From DATARH01 sp963789255 (GTDB taxonomy: Bacteria > Pseudomonadota > Alphaproteobacteria > ATCC43930 > CGMCC-115725): 64,000 nucleotides of DNA. Under the pieces are notes generated by a model. That model was given only the letters and a program-made list of their open reading frames with translations. It was not told the origin of the DNA and searched no databases. Shown here piece after piece: positions 17,344 through 25,511 of the stretch. Location: contig CAWBJW010000002.1 of NCBI GenBank assembly GCA_963789255.1, forward strand, positions 2,046,001 to 2,110,000. Direction: 5' to 3'. Each line of letters opens with the position of its first letter. The stretch's first letter is position 1. A program made the position numbers and the translations under genes.

Positions 17344-18124
17344 TAGGCCGTGTGGACGGATTTGACCAAGATGAACGTGCAAGCGAGGGAAACGAAGGCA
17401 GCGAAGTTCTGCGCGGTCTTCTCGCAGCGCAAGGCGATGCGTTTGAAGCGCTTGAGCTTGCCGTTGCCGTGCTCGATGTGGGCGCGTCCGGCGTAGAGGA
17501 TTTTGGGAAAGAAGGCGGGCTTGTGTTTGGTGTTCTCGCGGTAGGGGATGACGGGGCAGATGCCGCGACGGCGCGCCGCCTCCCGGTTGGCCTTGGCGTG
17601 GTGGCCCTTGTCGCCGAGAACGGCGCGCGGCGTGATGTCCGGGCCGATGTCGGGCAGGAGTGCGAAATTGCGGCTGTCGCTGGCCTCGCCGCCGGTCAGA
17701 TGGAAGGCCAACGGCAAGCCGTCGAAATCGGTCTTCAGGTGGATTTTGGTGGAAAACCCGCCGCGCGAGCGGCCGAGGGCCTGGCGTTGCTGCCCCCTTT
17801 TGCGCCGGCCGCCGAGACATGGGCGCGCACGATCGTCGAATCGACCATCTGGACGAGGTGGGCGGTGCCGCTCATCCCGGCCAAAATCGCCAGCATCGCC
17901 TCGAAGACGCCCTGCTGGCTGAGCCGCCAAAACCGTTTCCATACGCTGTTCCAATTGCCAAATTCCGCCGGCAAGGCTCGCCAGGTGATGTTGTGAACCG
18001 CGAAAAAGTGCAGCGCCTCCAGGAACTTGCGGTCGTCCCGCCCCTTGTCGCCGCGGCGCGGGCGCGCCGCCCGAAACGCGTCGACCACAATCCCCCAATC
18101 GGCGTCCGTCATCTTCGTCAGCAT
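17343..18124 (-). CDS. IS5-family transposase (orfA plus orfB through -1 frameshift)
   Basis: orfA starts MLTKMTDADWGIVVDAFRAA and contains DDRKFLEALHFFAVHNITWR, ALPAEFGNWNSVWKRFWRLS and VQMVDSTIVRAHVSAAGAKG with the first Asp. At AAAAGGGGG (about 17793-17801) a -1 shift joins orfB: GRSRGGFSTKIHLKTDFDG, AVLGDKGHHAK (second Asp), and YAGRAHIEHGNGKLKRFKR (Glu of DDE). The fused product is about 260 residues. The orfB stop TAG at 17343-17345 is made of the flanking TA plus the next base, not of IS sequence. Both copies share all frames, so no damage is seen in the coding part. Confidence 0.9.
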
Positions 18125-18217
18125 GCTCGGCTCCCCCAAACCGACCGCCTATGAATCACCGATCCCGCCGTTTGTGAATCCTATATCTTCATCTCCATCA
18201 AATCAGTCCACACGGCC
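17346..18217 (-). mobile_element. Insertion sequence, IS5 family (IS427-like group), 872 bp, complete copy
   Basis: The left end GGCCGTGTGGAC (17346-17357) is matched inverted by GTCCACACGGCC (18206-18217). TA flanks both sides (17344-17345; 18218-18219). The element abuts the previous IS and shares a TA with it. The segment 17343-18130 is, on base-by-base reading of both copies, the same as 48096-48883, 30,753 bases away in the same orientation; that second copy lacks the right-hand 87 bases. Confidence 0.92.
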
Positions 18218-18232
18218 TAATAAATTGGGTCA

Positions 18233-18757
18233 CTACCCGCATTTCTGGGAGGCGAACTCGTCGCGGGGCTTACCGATCCTGGTCCATAGCGACTCGATTG
18301 AGCGCCCGGCGGCCTTGCGCAGCAGCGCCTTGAACTTGACGAACAGGAGTTCGATCGGATTGAGGTCGGGGGAGTAGGGCGGCAGATAGACGAGTTTGGC
18401 GCCGACCGCCTCGATGGCCTCGCGCACGCCTTTGGCCTTGTGTGGTTTCAAGGTGTCCATGACGACGATGTCGCCATCCTTCAGGGCCGGGACCAAGCAT
18501 CGGGCGACATAGGTCATGAAGATCACGCTGTTCAGATGACGAACGGGGCGACAACCTCGCCACATCGCAAGCCGGCGGGCCGCCAGAGCGCGGATGTCGA
18601 GGATGCGGCAGGCGACAATCCCGTCGCGTTCCAGATCGGCCCCCGTGAGCACCCGCTCCTTGAGGAGTTGCTGCTGTTCACCGCTCAAGCGCGGCGGCGC
18701 GCCGCCGCCGTGCCGGTTGACACGGCCGTGATCAACGATTTTATGTCGCCAAATCAC
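18233..18757 (-). pseudogene. Internally deleted IS630-family transposase remnant
   Basis: The C-terminal half is clear IS630: GDIVVMDTLKPHKAKGVREA with the second Asp and LVYLPPYSPDLNPIELLFVK with the final Glu, then ALLRKAAGRSIESLW. Upstream it is joined after RALAARRLAMWRG to an N-terminal scrap (GGGAPPRLSGEQQQLLKERV). Intact transposases of this type are about 300-350 residues; this frame is 174, so the centre including the first catalytic Asp is missing. It abuts the IS427-like element. Not expected to be functional. Confidence 0.8.
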
Positions 18758-18853
18758 GACACAGCCCAGAATGACTCCGGCTTAGTCGCGAACCATTCAG
18801 CGATCTCTTCTGGCGGCAGATGCGGCCTGTCGGCTGGCCAAAGCTTGAAATAG

Positions 18854-18939
18854 TGGTGCGGGTGAAGGGACTTGAACCCCCACGTCCTTATGGACAGCAG
18901 ATTTTGAGTTTGCCGCGTCTGCCATTCCGCCACACCCGC
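18854..18939 (-). tRNA. tRNA-Leu (anticodon CAA)
   Basis: The minus strand gives acceptor GCGGGTG (18933-18939) paired with CACCCGC, discriminator A and an encoded CCA (18854-18856). The D-arm GGCGGAATGGCAGACGC, a class II long variable arm (TGTCCATAAGGACGT) and the T-loop GGTTCAAGTCC are all present. The anticodon loop CTCAAAA gives CAA, decoding UUG. The anticodon stem GCAAA/TCTGC has an A-C mismatch at its fourth pair, where GCAGA would pair perfectly. The gene lies next to the transposon cluster. Confidence 0.93.
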
Positions 18940-19212
18940 GCCGACCGGTCGGTGCGCTCTCGGGCCTCCGCCGCCGGCCATGCGGACTCTGCGCCGAAGC
19001 GGGCCTGCGATGCAATCTGTCATGGCCGATTGCGGCCGCCCCTGCTCCCTCCCAACGCATAGACGTAAGCGAACCGCCATACCCGACGGGCGGCAATGCC
19101 GAAAATAGCCGAAGCCACGCCGCGCCCCGGTAGGCCCAACTCACCCGAAACAGCACCCCCACGCCATCCCCGGCGCCGCGGAGTGTTGCTAACGGGTACT
19201 GATCGCCGAGGT

Positions 19213-19374
19213 CTAAAGATCCGTGGCGATGGTATGGAAGATACTGCTGAGGTTGGTTCCAACCAACTGAAAGGCCGCGATCGCGGCGACTGCAATCAAG
19301 GCAGCAATCAAGCCGTATTCGATCGCGGTGGCCGCGTCCTCGTTTTTGACGAGCCGGATCAGTGTGACAAGCAT
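19213..19374 (-). CDS. Flp family type IVb pilin
   Basis: 53 residues: a short N-terminal segment MLVTLIRLVKNEDA followed by ATAIEYGLIAALIAVAAIAA, the hallmark of Flp/Fap pilins, and a short C-terminal tail with SSIFHTIATDL. The EY pair at the processing site is present. Prepilin peptidase normally cleaves after Gly before ATAIEY; here the residue is Ala (DA-ATAIEY), which may slow or prevent processing. The start at 19374 (GCTCC upstream) is preferred over longer frames. No tad assembly genes occur in the window, so the pilin is an orphan here. Confidence 0.9.
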   Translation of the reverse strand: MLVTLIRLVKNEDAATAIEYGLIAALIAVAAIAAFQLVGTNLSSIFHTIATDL

Positions 19375-19731
19375 ATGGAGCCCCTGTGTTCTGGCTAACG
19401 ATCGGCACCGAAACAGTGCGTCACCGCGCGGCAACGGAATGCCACAGTTTATACGTGGCCGACAAGCCTGGCTAGGGGTCGCGAAGCGGGTCACCTCATG
19501 TCGCGGCTGACCGCGTCCGCCTGTGCTCGGTTCCTGACGCTCCCGCCGCTGTGTGGAACCAGGCAGCGACGATGCGGGCGCCAGCCGCACCGTCCTTTAT
19601 CCCCGCAACCGGCGCTTTGGCGATCCCCAAATCAGGGCGCGTTGCTGACCCGGGCCGCGCCGGAGTATCGTCCATGCCGGTAGCCGAATAATTGTCATGG
19701 CGAGACGCACCGTAACAGGGAGGGGCCGCCG
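19375..19731. other. Intergenic region between Flp pilin and Ldh-type dehydrogenase
   Basis: This 357-base gap is upstream of both divergent genes, so it should contain their promoters. The open frames are short and arginine-rich. No clear operator, RNA gene or repeat is seen. Confidence 0.4.
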
Positions 19732-20784
19732 ATGCCGAAAATTTCCGCACAACGCCTGGAGGACATCGGCCGCGCGCTGTTCGTTGCCGCGGGGGCACCC
19801 GCCGAGGAGGCCGTGCTCGTCATGCGCCACATCGTCGGCGCCAACCTTGTCGGCCATGATTCGCACGGTGTCATCCAGATCCCGACCTATATCGAGCGCA
19901 TCAAGGTCGGCCACATCGTGCCCGGCGCGCCCTGGGTCATCGTCAAGGAATCGCCGACGACGACCGTCGTGGACGGAAATTGGGGGTTTGGCTATGTCGT
20001 CAACGAGCGGGCGATGCGGCTGACCATCGAGAAGGCCGACAAGAGCAATGTCGCGGCCGCGACGGTGTTTCGCCAGGGCCATATCGGCCGCTTGTCGAGC
20101 TATACTCAGATGGCGGCGCGGGCCGGGATGATCGGCCTCATCACCGCCGATTCCGGGCGCTCGCCGAAGGCGGTGGCGCCGTTCGGCGGGAAGGAGGCGC
20201 GGCTCGGCACCAACCCGATCTCGATCGCGATCCCGTCGGACCTCGAGGGACCGCTCTATCTCGACATGGCGACCTCGGCCGCCGCCGCCGGCAAGATCGC
20301 GGTCGCCGTCGCGCGCAACGAGCCGGTGCCGCCCGGCTGGGTCATCGACAGCGCCGGCAGGCCGACCACCGACCCGCGCCAGCTGCGCCAGGGCGGCGCG
20401 CTGTTGCCGTTGGGCGGCCCCGACGGCGGCTACAAGGGAACCGGGCTCGCTGTCATGGTCGAGATCCTGTGCGGCCTCCTGACCGGGCTCGGCTTCGGGG
20501 TCGAGCCGACCGGCCGGCACAATGACGGCTGCTTCATGGCGGTGTTCAAGGTCGATGCGTTCCGGCCACTCGCCGAATTCAAGAAGGATGTCGGCGAATT
20601 CGTCCGCTATCTGAAGGAAACGCCGCCCTCTGAAGGTAGCCTCGGGGTGCTCTATCCCGGCGAAATCGAGCACGAGCGCGAGCTCGACCGGCGCAAAGAG
20701 GGCATCGCGGTCGAGGACGCGACCTGGGGCAGGATCAAGGTGCTCGCCGAAGGCTACGGCCTCGCCGGCCAGCTCGGGCTGTAG
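19732..20784 (+). CDS. Ldh family oxidoreductase (malate/L-sulfolactate/L-lactate dehydrogenase type)
   Basis: 350 residues, matching the family length. Conserved features include MRHIVGANLVGHDSHGVIQI with the catalytic His, SNVAAATVFRQGHIGRLSSY, TADSGRSPKAVAPFGGKEAR and LGTNPISIAIP, and GGPDGGYKGTGLAVMVEIL. This is the non-Rossmann LDH2/MDH2 family that oxidises 2-hydroxy acids with NAD(P)+. The precise substrate cannot be told. GGGAGGGGCCGCCG precedes the ATG. It ends 18 bases from the convergent bacterioferritin stop. Confidence 0.9.
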   Translation: MPKISAQRLEDIGRALFVAAGAPAEEAVLVMRHIVGANLVGHDSHGVIQIPTYIERIKVGHIVPGAPWVIVKESPTTTVVDGNWGFGYVVNERAMRLTIEKADKSNVAAATVFRQGHIGRLSSYTQMAARAGMIGLITADSGRSPKAVAPFGGKEARLGTNPISIAIPSDLEGPLYLDMATSAAAAGKIAVAVARNEPVPPGWVIDSAGRPTTDPRQLRQGGALLPLGGPDGGYKGTGLAVMVEILCGLLTGLGFGVEPTGRHNDGCFMAVFKVDAFRPLAEFKKDVGEFVRYLKETPPSEGSLGVLYPGEIEHERELDRRKEGIAVEDATWGRIKVLAEGYGLAGQLGL

Positions 20785-20802
20785 GATTTTGCCTGCCGGT
20801 GT

Positions 20803-21280
20803 CTACTCGGCCGAGCCGGATTGCAGCTGGATATAGTTCTCGATCCCAATGCGGCCGATCAGGCTCGAGTTGCGTCTCGATAAAATCGACCTGTTCTTCC
20901 TCGCCCTCGAGGATGTCGGAGAACAGGTCGCGCGAGATGAAATCGTGCACGCTTTCGCAATGAGGAATCGCCTCGCGCAATTGCACGATACCGGCGAGTT
21001 CCATCCGGAGATCGCATTCGAGAATTTCGCGCACGTTTTCGCCGATCAGCAATTTGTCGAGATCCTGAAGATTGGGCAACCCGTCGAGAAACAGGATGCG
21101 CTCGATCAACTCGTCGGCATCCTTCATTTCGTCGAGCGACTGGTGGTATTCGCGCTCGCCGAGCTTGGTCACGCCCCAATGCTTCAGCATACGAGCGTGC
21201 AGGAAATACTGGTTGATCGCGGTCAGCTCGTTCTTCAGGACCGCGTTCAAATGCTGGATGACGGTCGCATCGCCGCGCAT
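20803..21280 (-). CDS. bfr: Bacterioferritin, frameshifted near the C-terminus, lacking ferroxidase histidines
   Basis: From ATG 21280: HLNAVLKNELTAINQYFLHA, EYHQSLDEMKDADELIERIL, GLPNLQDLDKLLIGENV, ILEGEEEQVDFIETQL. At 20866 one extra base breaks the frame; the adjoining frame continues SLIGRIGIENYIQLQSGSAE to TAG at 20803-20805, restoring exactly 158 residues, the standard length. The haem-ligand Met52 and glutamates 18, 51, 94 and 127 are present. His54 is replaced by Asp and His130 by Gln, so the di-iron centre is altered. Bacterioferritins form 24-mers for iron storage; this subunit may depend on a partner subunit for iron oxidation (inference). Confidence 0.9.
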
Positions 21281-21440
21281 GATCAGCCTCCGCAGTGCCG
21301 ACTGCGAATAGTTCGCAATAGGACTTGCTGCATAGCCGCTCCGCGTCCGCCGCGCGGCGCAATCCTTTGTTGGCGCGCCGAGGCATGAACCGCGCTATGC
21401 TGCGTCCAACACCACAGCCTTGGAGCGGAGGAGACAGAAG

Positions 21441-21998
21441 ATGGCCGAGACGCCCACGTTCGGACGCTATGCCGAGATCCCCTACGATCAGATGACCCCG
21501 GAACAGCAGGAGGGCTACAACGCCCTGATCCAGACGCGCGGCCGGCTGCCCGGCCCGAACAAGATCTACGTGCACAACCCCAAGCTGGCGAAGGTGATGG
21601 GGCCATTGGGCGCGCATTTCCGCACCGGCTACTCGCTCAGCGAGCGCGAGCGCGAGATCGCCGTGTGCATCATCAACAGCAAGTGGCATTCGATCTACCC
21701 GACCAATGCGCACGAACGGGCCGGCAAGGCGGCCGGGCTGCCGAACGACAAGGTCGAGGCGATCCTCTCGGGCCTGCCGACCTCGTTCTCCGACAAGCGC
21801 GAGCAGGTGGTCTACGAGATGGCGACGTGCCTTGCCAATTCGCGCTGGGTGGCGAAGGGGCTTTATGACCGCGCGGTCGAGGCGCTCGGCCATGTCGGCA
21901 TCACTGACGTCATCACCCTGATGGGGTTTTACACCAGCGTCTCGATGACGCTCGCCTTCTACGACGTGCCGGCCGGCGCCGAAGGCATGGCGCGCTGA
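21441..21998 (+). CDS. Carboxymuconolactone decarboxylase family protein
   Basis: 185 residues from ATG 21441, preceded by GGAGGAGACAGAAG. The helical CMD pattern is clear: YDQMTPEQQEGYNALIQTRG, MGPLGAHFRTGYSLSERERE, NAHERAGKAAGLPNDKVEAI, and GHVGITDVITLMGFYTSVSM. It lacks the AhpD CxxC. Reactions in this family include lactone ring decarboxylation, but most members are uncharacterised. It lies upstream of an amidohydrolase from which it is separated by a palindromic repeat, so both may take part in one catabolic route. Confidence 0.88.
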   Translation: MAETPTFGRYAEIPYDQMTPEQQEGYNALIQTRGRLPGPNKIYVHNPKLAKVMGPLGAHFRTGYSLSEREREIAVCIINSKWHSIYPTNAHERAGKAAGLPNDKVEAILSGLPTSFSDKREQVVYEMATCLANSRWVAKGLYDRAVEALGHVGITDVITLMGFYTSVSMTLAFYDVPAGAEGMAR

Positions 21999-22020
21999 AC
22001 TGACCAGTCCGATAACGACC

Positions 22021-22099
22021 GTCACCCCCGCGAAGGCGGGGGTCCAGGGCGAGCGTCGCAGCGCCGGCTCTCTGGATTCCCGCCTGCGCGGGAATGACG
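22021..22099. repeat. REP-like palindromic repeat (GTCAYYCCCGC family)
   Basis: The left arm GTCACCCCCGCGAAGGCGGG and the right arm CCCGCCTGCGCGGGAATGAC face each other across about 40 bases. It is the same family as 2801-2880. It is located between the CMD protein stop and the amidohydrolase start. Confidence 0.8.
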
Positions 22100-22118
22100 A
22101 GCACCAAGGAGAACGAAC

Positions 22119-22934
22119 ATGCTGATCGTCAACGCGCAGATCCACCTCTGGTCGCAGGGCATCCCGACCAACGCGGCGCACCGCCAGATCCCGTCCTATT
22201 CCGCCGAGCAATGCCTGATGGAAATGGATACGGGCGGGGTCAACGCAGCGCTGATCCACCCGCCGGGCTGGGACCCCAACAGCCTCGTCGTGGCCGAGTC
22301 GGCGGTGGTCAGATACCCCGACCGCTTTGCGATCCTTGGCAACTTCCCGCTCGACAAGCCGGAAAGCCGCGACCTCGTCGCCGGGTGGAAGACGCGGCCC
22401 GGCATGCTCGGGCTGCGCTACGCCTTCACCCAGCCGCACCAGGTGAACTGGATGACCGACGGCACGATGGATTGGCTGTGGCCGGCCTGCGAGAAAGCCG
22501 GCATCCCGATCGCGCTGATGGCGTCGAACTACCTGCCGCAGGTCGCGCAGGTTGCCGAGCGCCATCCCGGCCTCAAGCTGATCATCGACCATCTCGGCCG
22601 GGCGCGCGGCGGCCGCGACGACGCCGCCTTCGCCAACAACGCGCAGGTCTGCGCCCTCGCGAAATTCCCCAATGTCGCGCTGAAGGCGACCGGCGCGGCG
22701 GGCAAGTCGAGCCAGCCCTACCCGTTCGCGAACATCCACCAATACCTCCAGCAGCTGTACGACGCGTTCGGCCCGGCGCGCTATTTCTGGGGCACCGACA
22801 TCACCCGGATGCCGTGCCCGTGGCATCAATGCGTGACCCTGTTCACCGAGGAATTGCCCTGGCTCAAGGGCAACGACCTGGAACTGGTGATGGGTCGCGC
22901 GGTGTGCGACTGGCTCGGCTGGAACCTGGCCTGA
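22119..22934 (+). CDS. Amidohydrolase family 2 (TIM-barrel metal-dependent hydrolase)
   Basis: 271 residues. It starts MLIVNAQIHLW (first metal-binding motif, with one histidine), then GVNAALIHPPGW, GLRYAFTQPHQVNWM, LKLIIDHLGRARGG (His on a barrel strand) and FWGTDITRMPCPW (the conserved Asp). These fit PF04909 enzymes (decarboxylases and lactone hydrolases such as LigI or 2-pyrone-4,6-dicarboxylate lactonase relatives). The substrate is unknown. AAGGAGAACGAAC supports the start. It is convergent with thpR, 8 bases apart. Confidence 0.88.
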   Translation: MLIVNAQIHLWSQGIPTNAAHRQIPSYSAEQCLMEMDTGGVNAALIHPPGWDPNSLVVAESAVVRYPDRFAILGNFPLDKPESRDLVAGWKTRPGMLGLRYAFTQPHQVNWMTDGTMDWLWPACEKAGIPIALMASNYLPQVAQVAERHPGLKLIIDHLGRARGGRDDAAFANNAQVCALAKFPNVALKATGAAGKSSQPYPFANIHQYLQQLYDAFGPARYFWGTDITRMPCPWHQCVTLFTEELPWLKGNDLELVMGRAVCDWLGWNLA

Positions 22935-22942
22935 CCGGCGGG

Positions 22943-23479
22943 TCAGCGCGCCAGCTTATAGTCGGCCTGGTCCTCGTAGACCGAGCCGGCCTTCGTCGGA
23001 AAGCTGGCGATCAGGCTGAAATGATCGACCGCCAGCGGGTCGGCGCGGAACAGCGCGTGCGCAGCAAGGAAATGGCCGAGCTGGTCGAGCACCGGGTCGC
23101 GCAGCCGCGCCAGCGTGACATGCGGCGCGAACCGGCGCTGCTCGGGCATGAGCCCGATGCGGATCAGCACCAGTTCGATCTTGTCGTGCAGTACGATGAG
23201 ATTGGGATCGCGCTCGGCGCCGACCCACAAGGTGTTCGGCCGGTTGCCGCCGAACACCCCGACGCCCGCGAGCTGCAGCGAGAAACGGCGCGCCCGCAGC
23301 TGCATCAGGGCTTCATCGACATCGGCGGCACGATCCTCGGTGATCTCGCCGATGAAGCGCAACGTCAGGTGCAGATTGCCGGGATCGACCCATCGCGCGC
23401 CGGCGACGCCGGTGCACAGCAGCGACAGGCGCAGCTTCAGTTCCGGCGGAAACTCGATCCCGACGAAGAGGCGCAGCAT
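22943..23479 (-). CDS. thpR: RNA 2',3'-cyclic phosphodiesterase (2'-5' RNA ligase family)
   Basis: 178 residues with the two signature tetrapeptides HLTL (37-40) and HVTL (120-123) that form the active site of the 2H phosphoesterase fold. The opening MLRLFVGIEFPPELKLRLS and NPGNLHL-type context are typical of ThpR. The enzyme opens 2',3'-cyclic phosphates on RNA and can join tRNA halves in vitro. It is separated by about 53 bases from the FIST protein gene upstream on the same strand. Confidence 0.93.
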   Translation of the reverse strand: MLRLFVGIEFPPELKLRLSLLCTGVAGARWVDPGNLHLTLRFIGEITEDRAADVDEALMQLRARRFSLQLAGVGVFGGNRPNTLWVGAERDPNLIVLHDKIELVLIRIGLMPEQRRFAPHVTLARLRDPVLDQLGHFLAAHALFRADPLAVDHFSLIASFPTKAGSVYEDQADYKLAR

Positions 23480-23532
23480 GTCTGTTGCGTTCCCGGCGCT
23501 CCTGGGCGCTCCCGACCGCGATGGCGCCGCCC

Positions 23533-24687
23533 TCAGGTGAACAGGGTCAAGACGCCGGTATGGCCATAGAGGCGGTCGCGCGAAATCTCGCCATTGGCGA
23601 AAAACCCGATCAGCGGAAAATCGCCGAGCGTTTCCCGGATCAGCCCGGTCTCGACCCCCGGTTCGCCGAACAGCGCCGCGCCGCGGGCAATGCAGCTGAC
23701 GTAAACCCCGGCCTTCGGCGGACCCGGAAGCCGCCCCTTAAGCTGGCCCAGCATGCGGCTCATGTCGGCCCGGGCGCTGTCGGGATCGCGCCGGCAGAAC
23801 AGGATCTGATCGCCCGGGGCGACCTCGGCGCCGAGCACGACCCAGCCGTGCCCGGGATCGATCGCCATCAGGTTGCGGACGAGATAGTCGCCGGTATCCG
23901 AGCCCGAAACCGGGAGCCCGGCGAAAATCAACCCGCCGAGACCGCGCGGGTCCCGCGCCAGGGCCGGACCGATGTCCTCGTAAAACACCGTCAAGGCCGG
24001 GCGGCCGTCGATCGCCATGACGACATTGTCGCGCGCCTCGTCGATCCGCCGCACCGGGCCGATCGGCATGCAACCTTGGGTCAGCCCGGTCGCGACGGCG
24101 ATCTCCGGCGCCAGCATGAGGCCGGCGATGCCGGCCTTGCCGAAGACGTTCGCGATCCCTTGCGGCGCAGCCGTGTCGCCGGCCAGCAGCGGCGCGGCGC
24201 AGCGGTGCGATACGAGGCCGCCGACCAGAAACGCACCGCTCGCCGCGGCGGTATCGACGGTCGCCCGCATCAGGTTGTCGCAGCGCGGATCGCCATGGAC
24301 CAGCGCCAGGGTCGGCGCGGCCGATTTGATCCAGCCGGCATGCTGGCGCGGCAGTTCGGCGGCGGGATCATCGGTGGCGCCGAACAGGCGGAAGGCGTCG
24401 GGCGGCAAGGACGCCGTCATGACCGCGGCCGCCGGGCTGTCGTGAACTTCCTTTCCGGCTGCGCAGACCCCAAGCCCGACCCCGCCGACCCAGGAGGTGA
24501 TCCCGGTGCCTTCGGTCAGCTCGCGGACGAGTTGCAGCAGCGCCGGGGCCGCCGGCTCGCTGACATAGAGGATGCCAAGCGTCGCCCCTTGCCCGGAAGG
24601 CAACTGGGCCAGAAGGCGCGCCGCCAGAGTCGTGGGGTCGCCGTCGGCGAAGGCGGCGGCCCAAGGGGCGGTCAACGGCGCGCTCAT
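23533..24687 (-). CDS. FIST domain sensor protein (FIST N and C)
   Basis: 384 residues. The N-terminal FIST domain shows ILYVSEPAAPALLQLVRELT, SWVGGVGLGVCAAGKEV and AFLVGGLVSH; the FIST C part shows FGKAGIAGLMLAPEIAVATG, GCMPIGP, VYVSCIARGAALFGEPG and FPLIGFFANGEISR. FIST domains are thought to bind small ligands, often amino acids, and occur in signalling proteins. No output domain is fused here. Its start overlaps the tesA stop by four bases (ATGA type), so the two are translationally coupled. Confidence 0.88.
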   Translation of the reverse strand: MSAPLTAPWAAAFADGDPTTLAARLLAQLPSGQGATLGILYVSEPAAPALLQLVRELTEGTGITSWVGGVGLGVCAAGKEVHDSPAAAVMTASLPPDAFRLFGATDDPAAELPRQHAGWIKSAAPTLALVHGDPRCDNLMRATVDTAAASGAFLVGGLVSHRCAAPLLAGDTAAPQGIANVFGKAGIAGLMLAPEIAVATGLTQGCMPIGPVRRIDEARDNVVMAIDGRPALTVFYEDIGPALARDPRGLGGLIFAGLPVSGSDTGDYLVRNLMAIDPGHGWVVLGAEVAPGDQILFCRRDPDSARADMSRMLGQLKGRLPGPPKAGVYVSCIARGAALFGEPGVETGLIRETLGDFPLIGFFANGEISRDRLYGHTGVLTLFT

Positions 24688-25355
24688 GACCGGCCTCCGA
24701 TCAGCCGGGCGACGTAGGGCGCGATGCGATCGACCACCACGGCGACGCCGCGCGCGTTGGGGTGAAGGCCGTCCGCTTGGTTGAGTTGAGGATCCATCGC
24801 CACACCTTCGAGAAAAAATGGATAAAGCGTCACCCCGCGAGCGCGCGCAAGCTCGGGATAAATGCGATCGAACTCATGCTGATACTCCTCGCCCCAATTC
24901 GGCGGGGCGCGCATCCCGGCGAGCAGCAGCTTGCCGCCGCTGGCCTGGATTTTCGCGATCATCGCGTCGAGATTGGTGCGGACGATTTTGGGATCGATGC
25001 CGCGCAGCGCATCATTGGCGCCCAGTTCGAGGATCATGATGTCGGGCTTGGCGGCGAGCGCCCAGTCGAGACGCGCCAGGCCGTCGGTGGTGGTGTCGCC
25101 CGAATTCCCGGCGTTGACTACATGCACGAGCATCCCCTCGGCGCGCAGGCACGCTTCGAGACGAGCCGGGAAGGCTTGGTCCTCCGGCAGTCCCAGGCCG
25201 GCGGTGAGGCTGTCGCCAAAGGCGAGGATCGTCGTCACATGCGCCGCGGCGGGAGCGAGGGGGCCGGCGATCGCAACGAGCAAGAGGCCGGTGGCTTGGA
25301 GGAACCGGGCGGCGTGCCGGCAAGCTGCGGCGCGGCGGCGGATTTGTTGGCTCAT
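24684..25355 (-). CDS. tesA: Arylesterase / lysophospholipase L1-like SGNH hydrolase
   Basis: 223 residues with an N-terminal signal segment (LQATGLLLVAIAGPLAPAAA, then HV). SGNH blocks: FGDSLTAGLG with nucleophile Ser49, NAGNSGDTT with the oxyanion Gly, ELGANDALRG with Asn, and DGLHPN with Asp and His. It acts in the periplasm on thioesters and lysophospholipids or aryl esters. Transcription diverges from ybbA, the same tesA/ybbA-ybbP arrangement as in E. coli, which supports the call. Confidence 0.93.
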   Translation of the reverse strand: MSQQIRRRAAACRHAARFLQATGLLLVAIAGPLAPAAAHVTTILAFGDSLTAGLGLPEDQAFPARLEACLRAEGMLVHVVNAGNSGDTTTDGLARLDWALAAKPDIMILELGANDALRGIDPKIVRTNLDAMIAKIQASGGKLLLAGMRAPPNWGEEYQHEFDRIYPELARARGVTLYPFFLEGVAMDPQLNQADGLHPNARGVAVVVDRIAPYVARLIGGRS

Positions 25356-25511
25356 CGATTAACATTGTTACCCTGGGGAGCGGCGCGCGGGCCGTCAACA
25401 TCACCGATGCTGTCATTCCGCGTCCGGCCCCCGGCTGCGGCGCGCGTTGAAAAACGCACCGGCTGGACCATATCGTCGAAACCTTTCCCGCTCGGCATCT
25501 CAATCGCCCGA

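Noticed and set aside
18754..19080. 108-residue minus-strand frame across the tRNA gene
   Set aside because: It runs through tRNA-Leu and has no domain apart from a scrap near the IS630 relic.
20859..22829. 656-residue minus-strand frame across bfr, CMD and amidohydrolase genes
   Set aside because: It runs antisense to two well-supported genes and through the REP; composition is that of a shadow.
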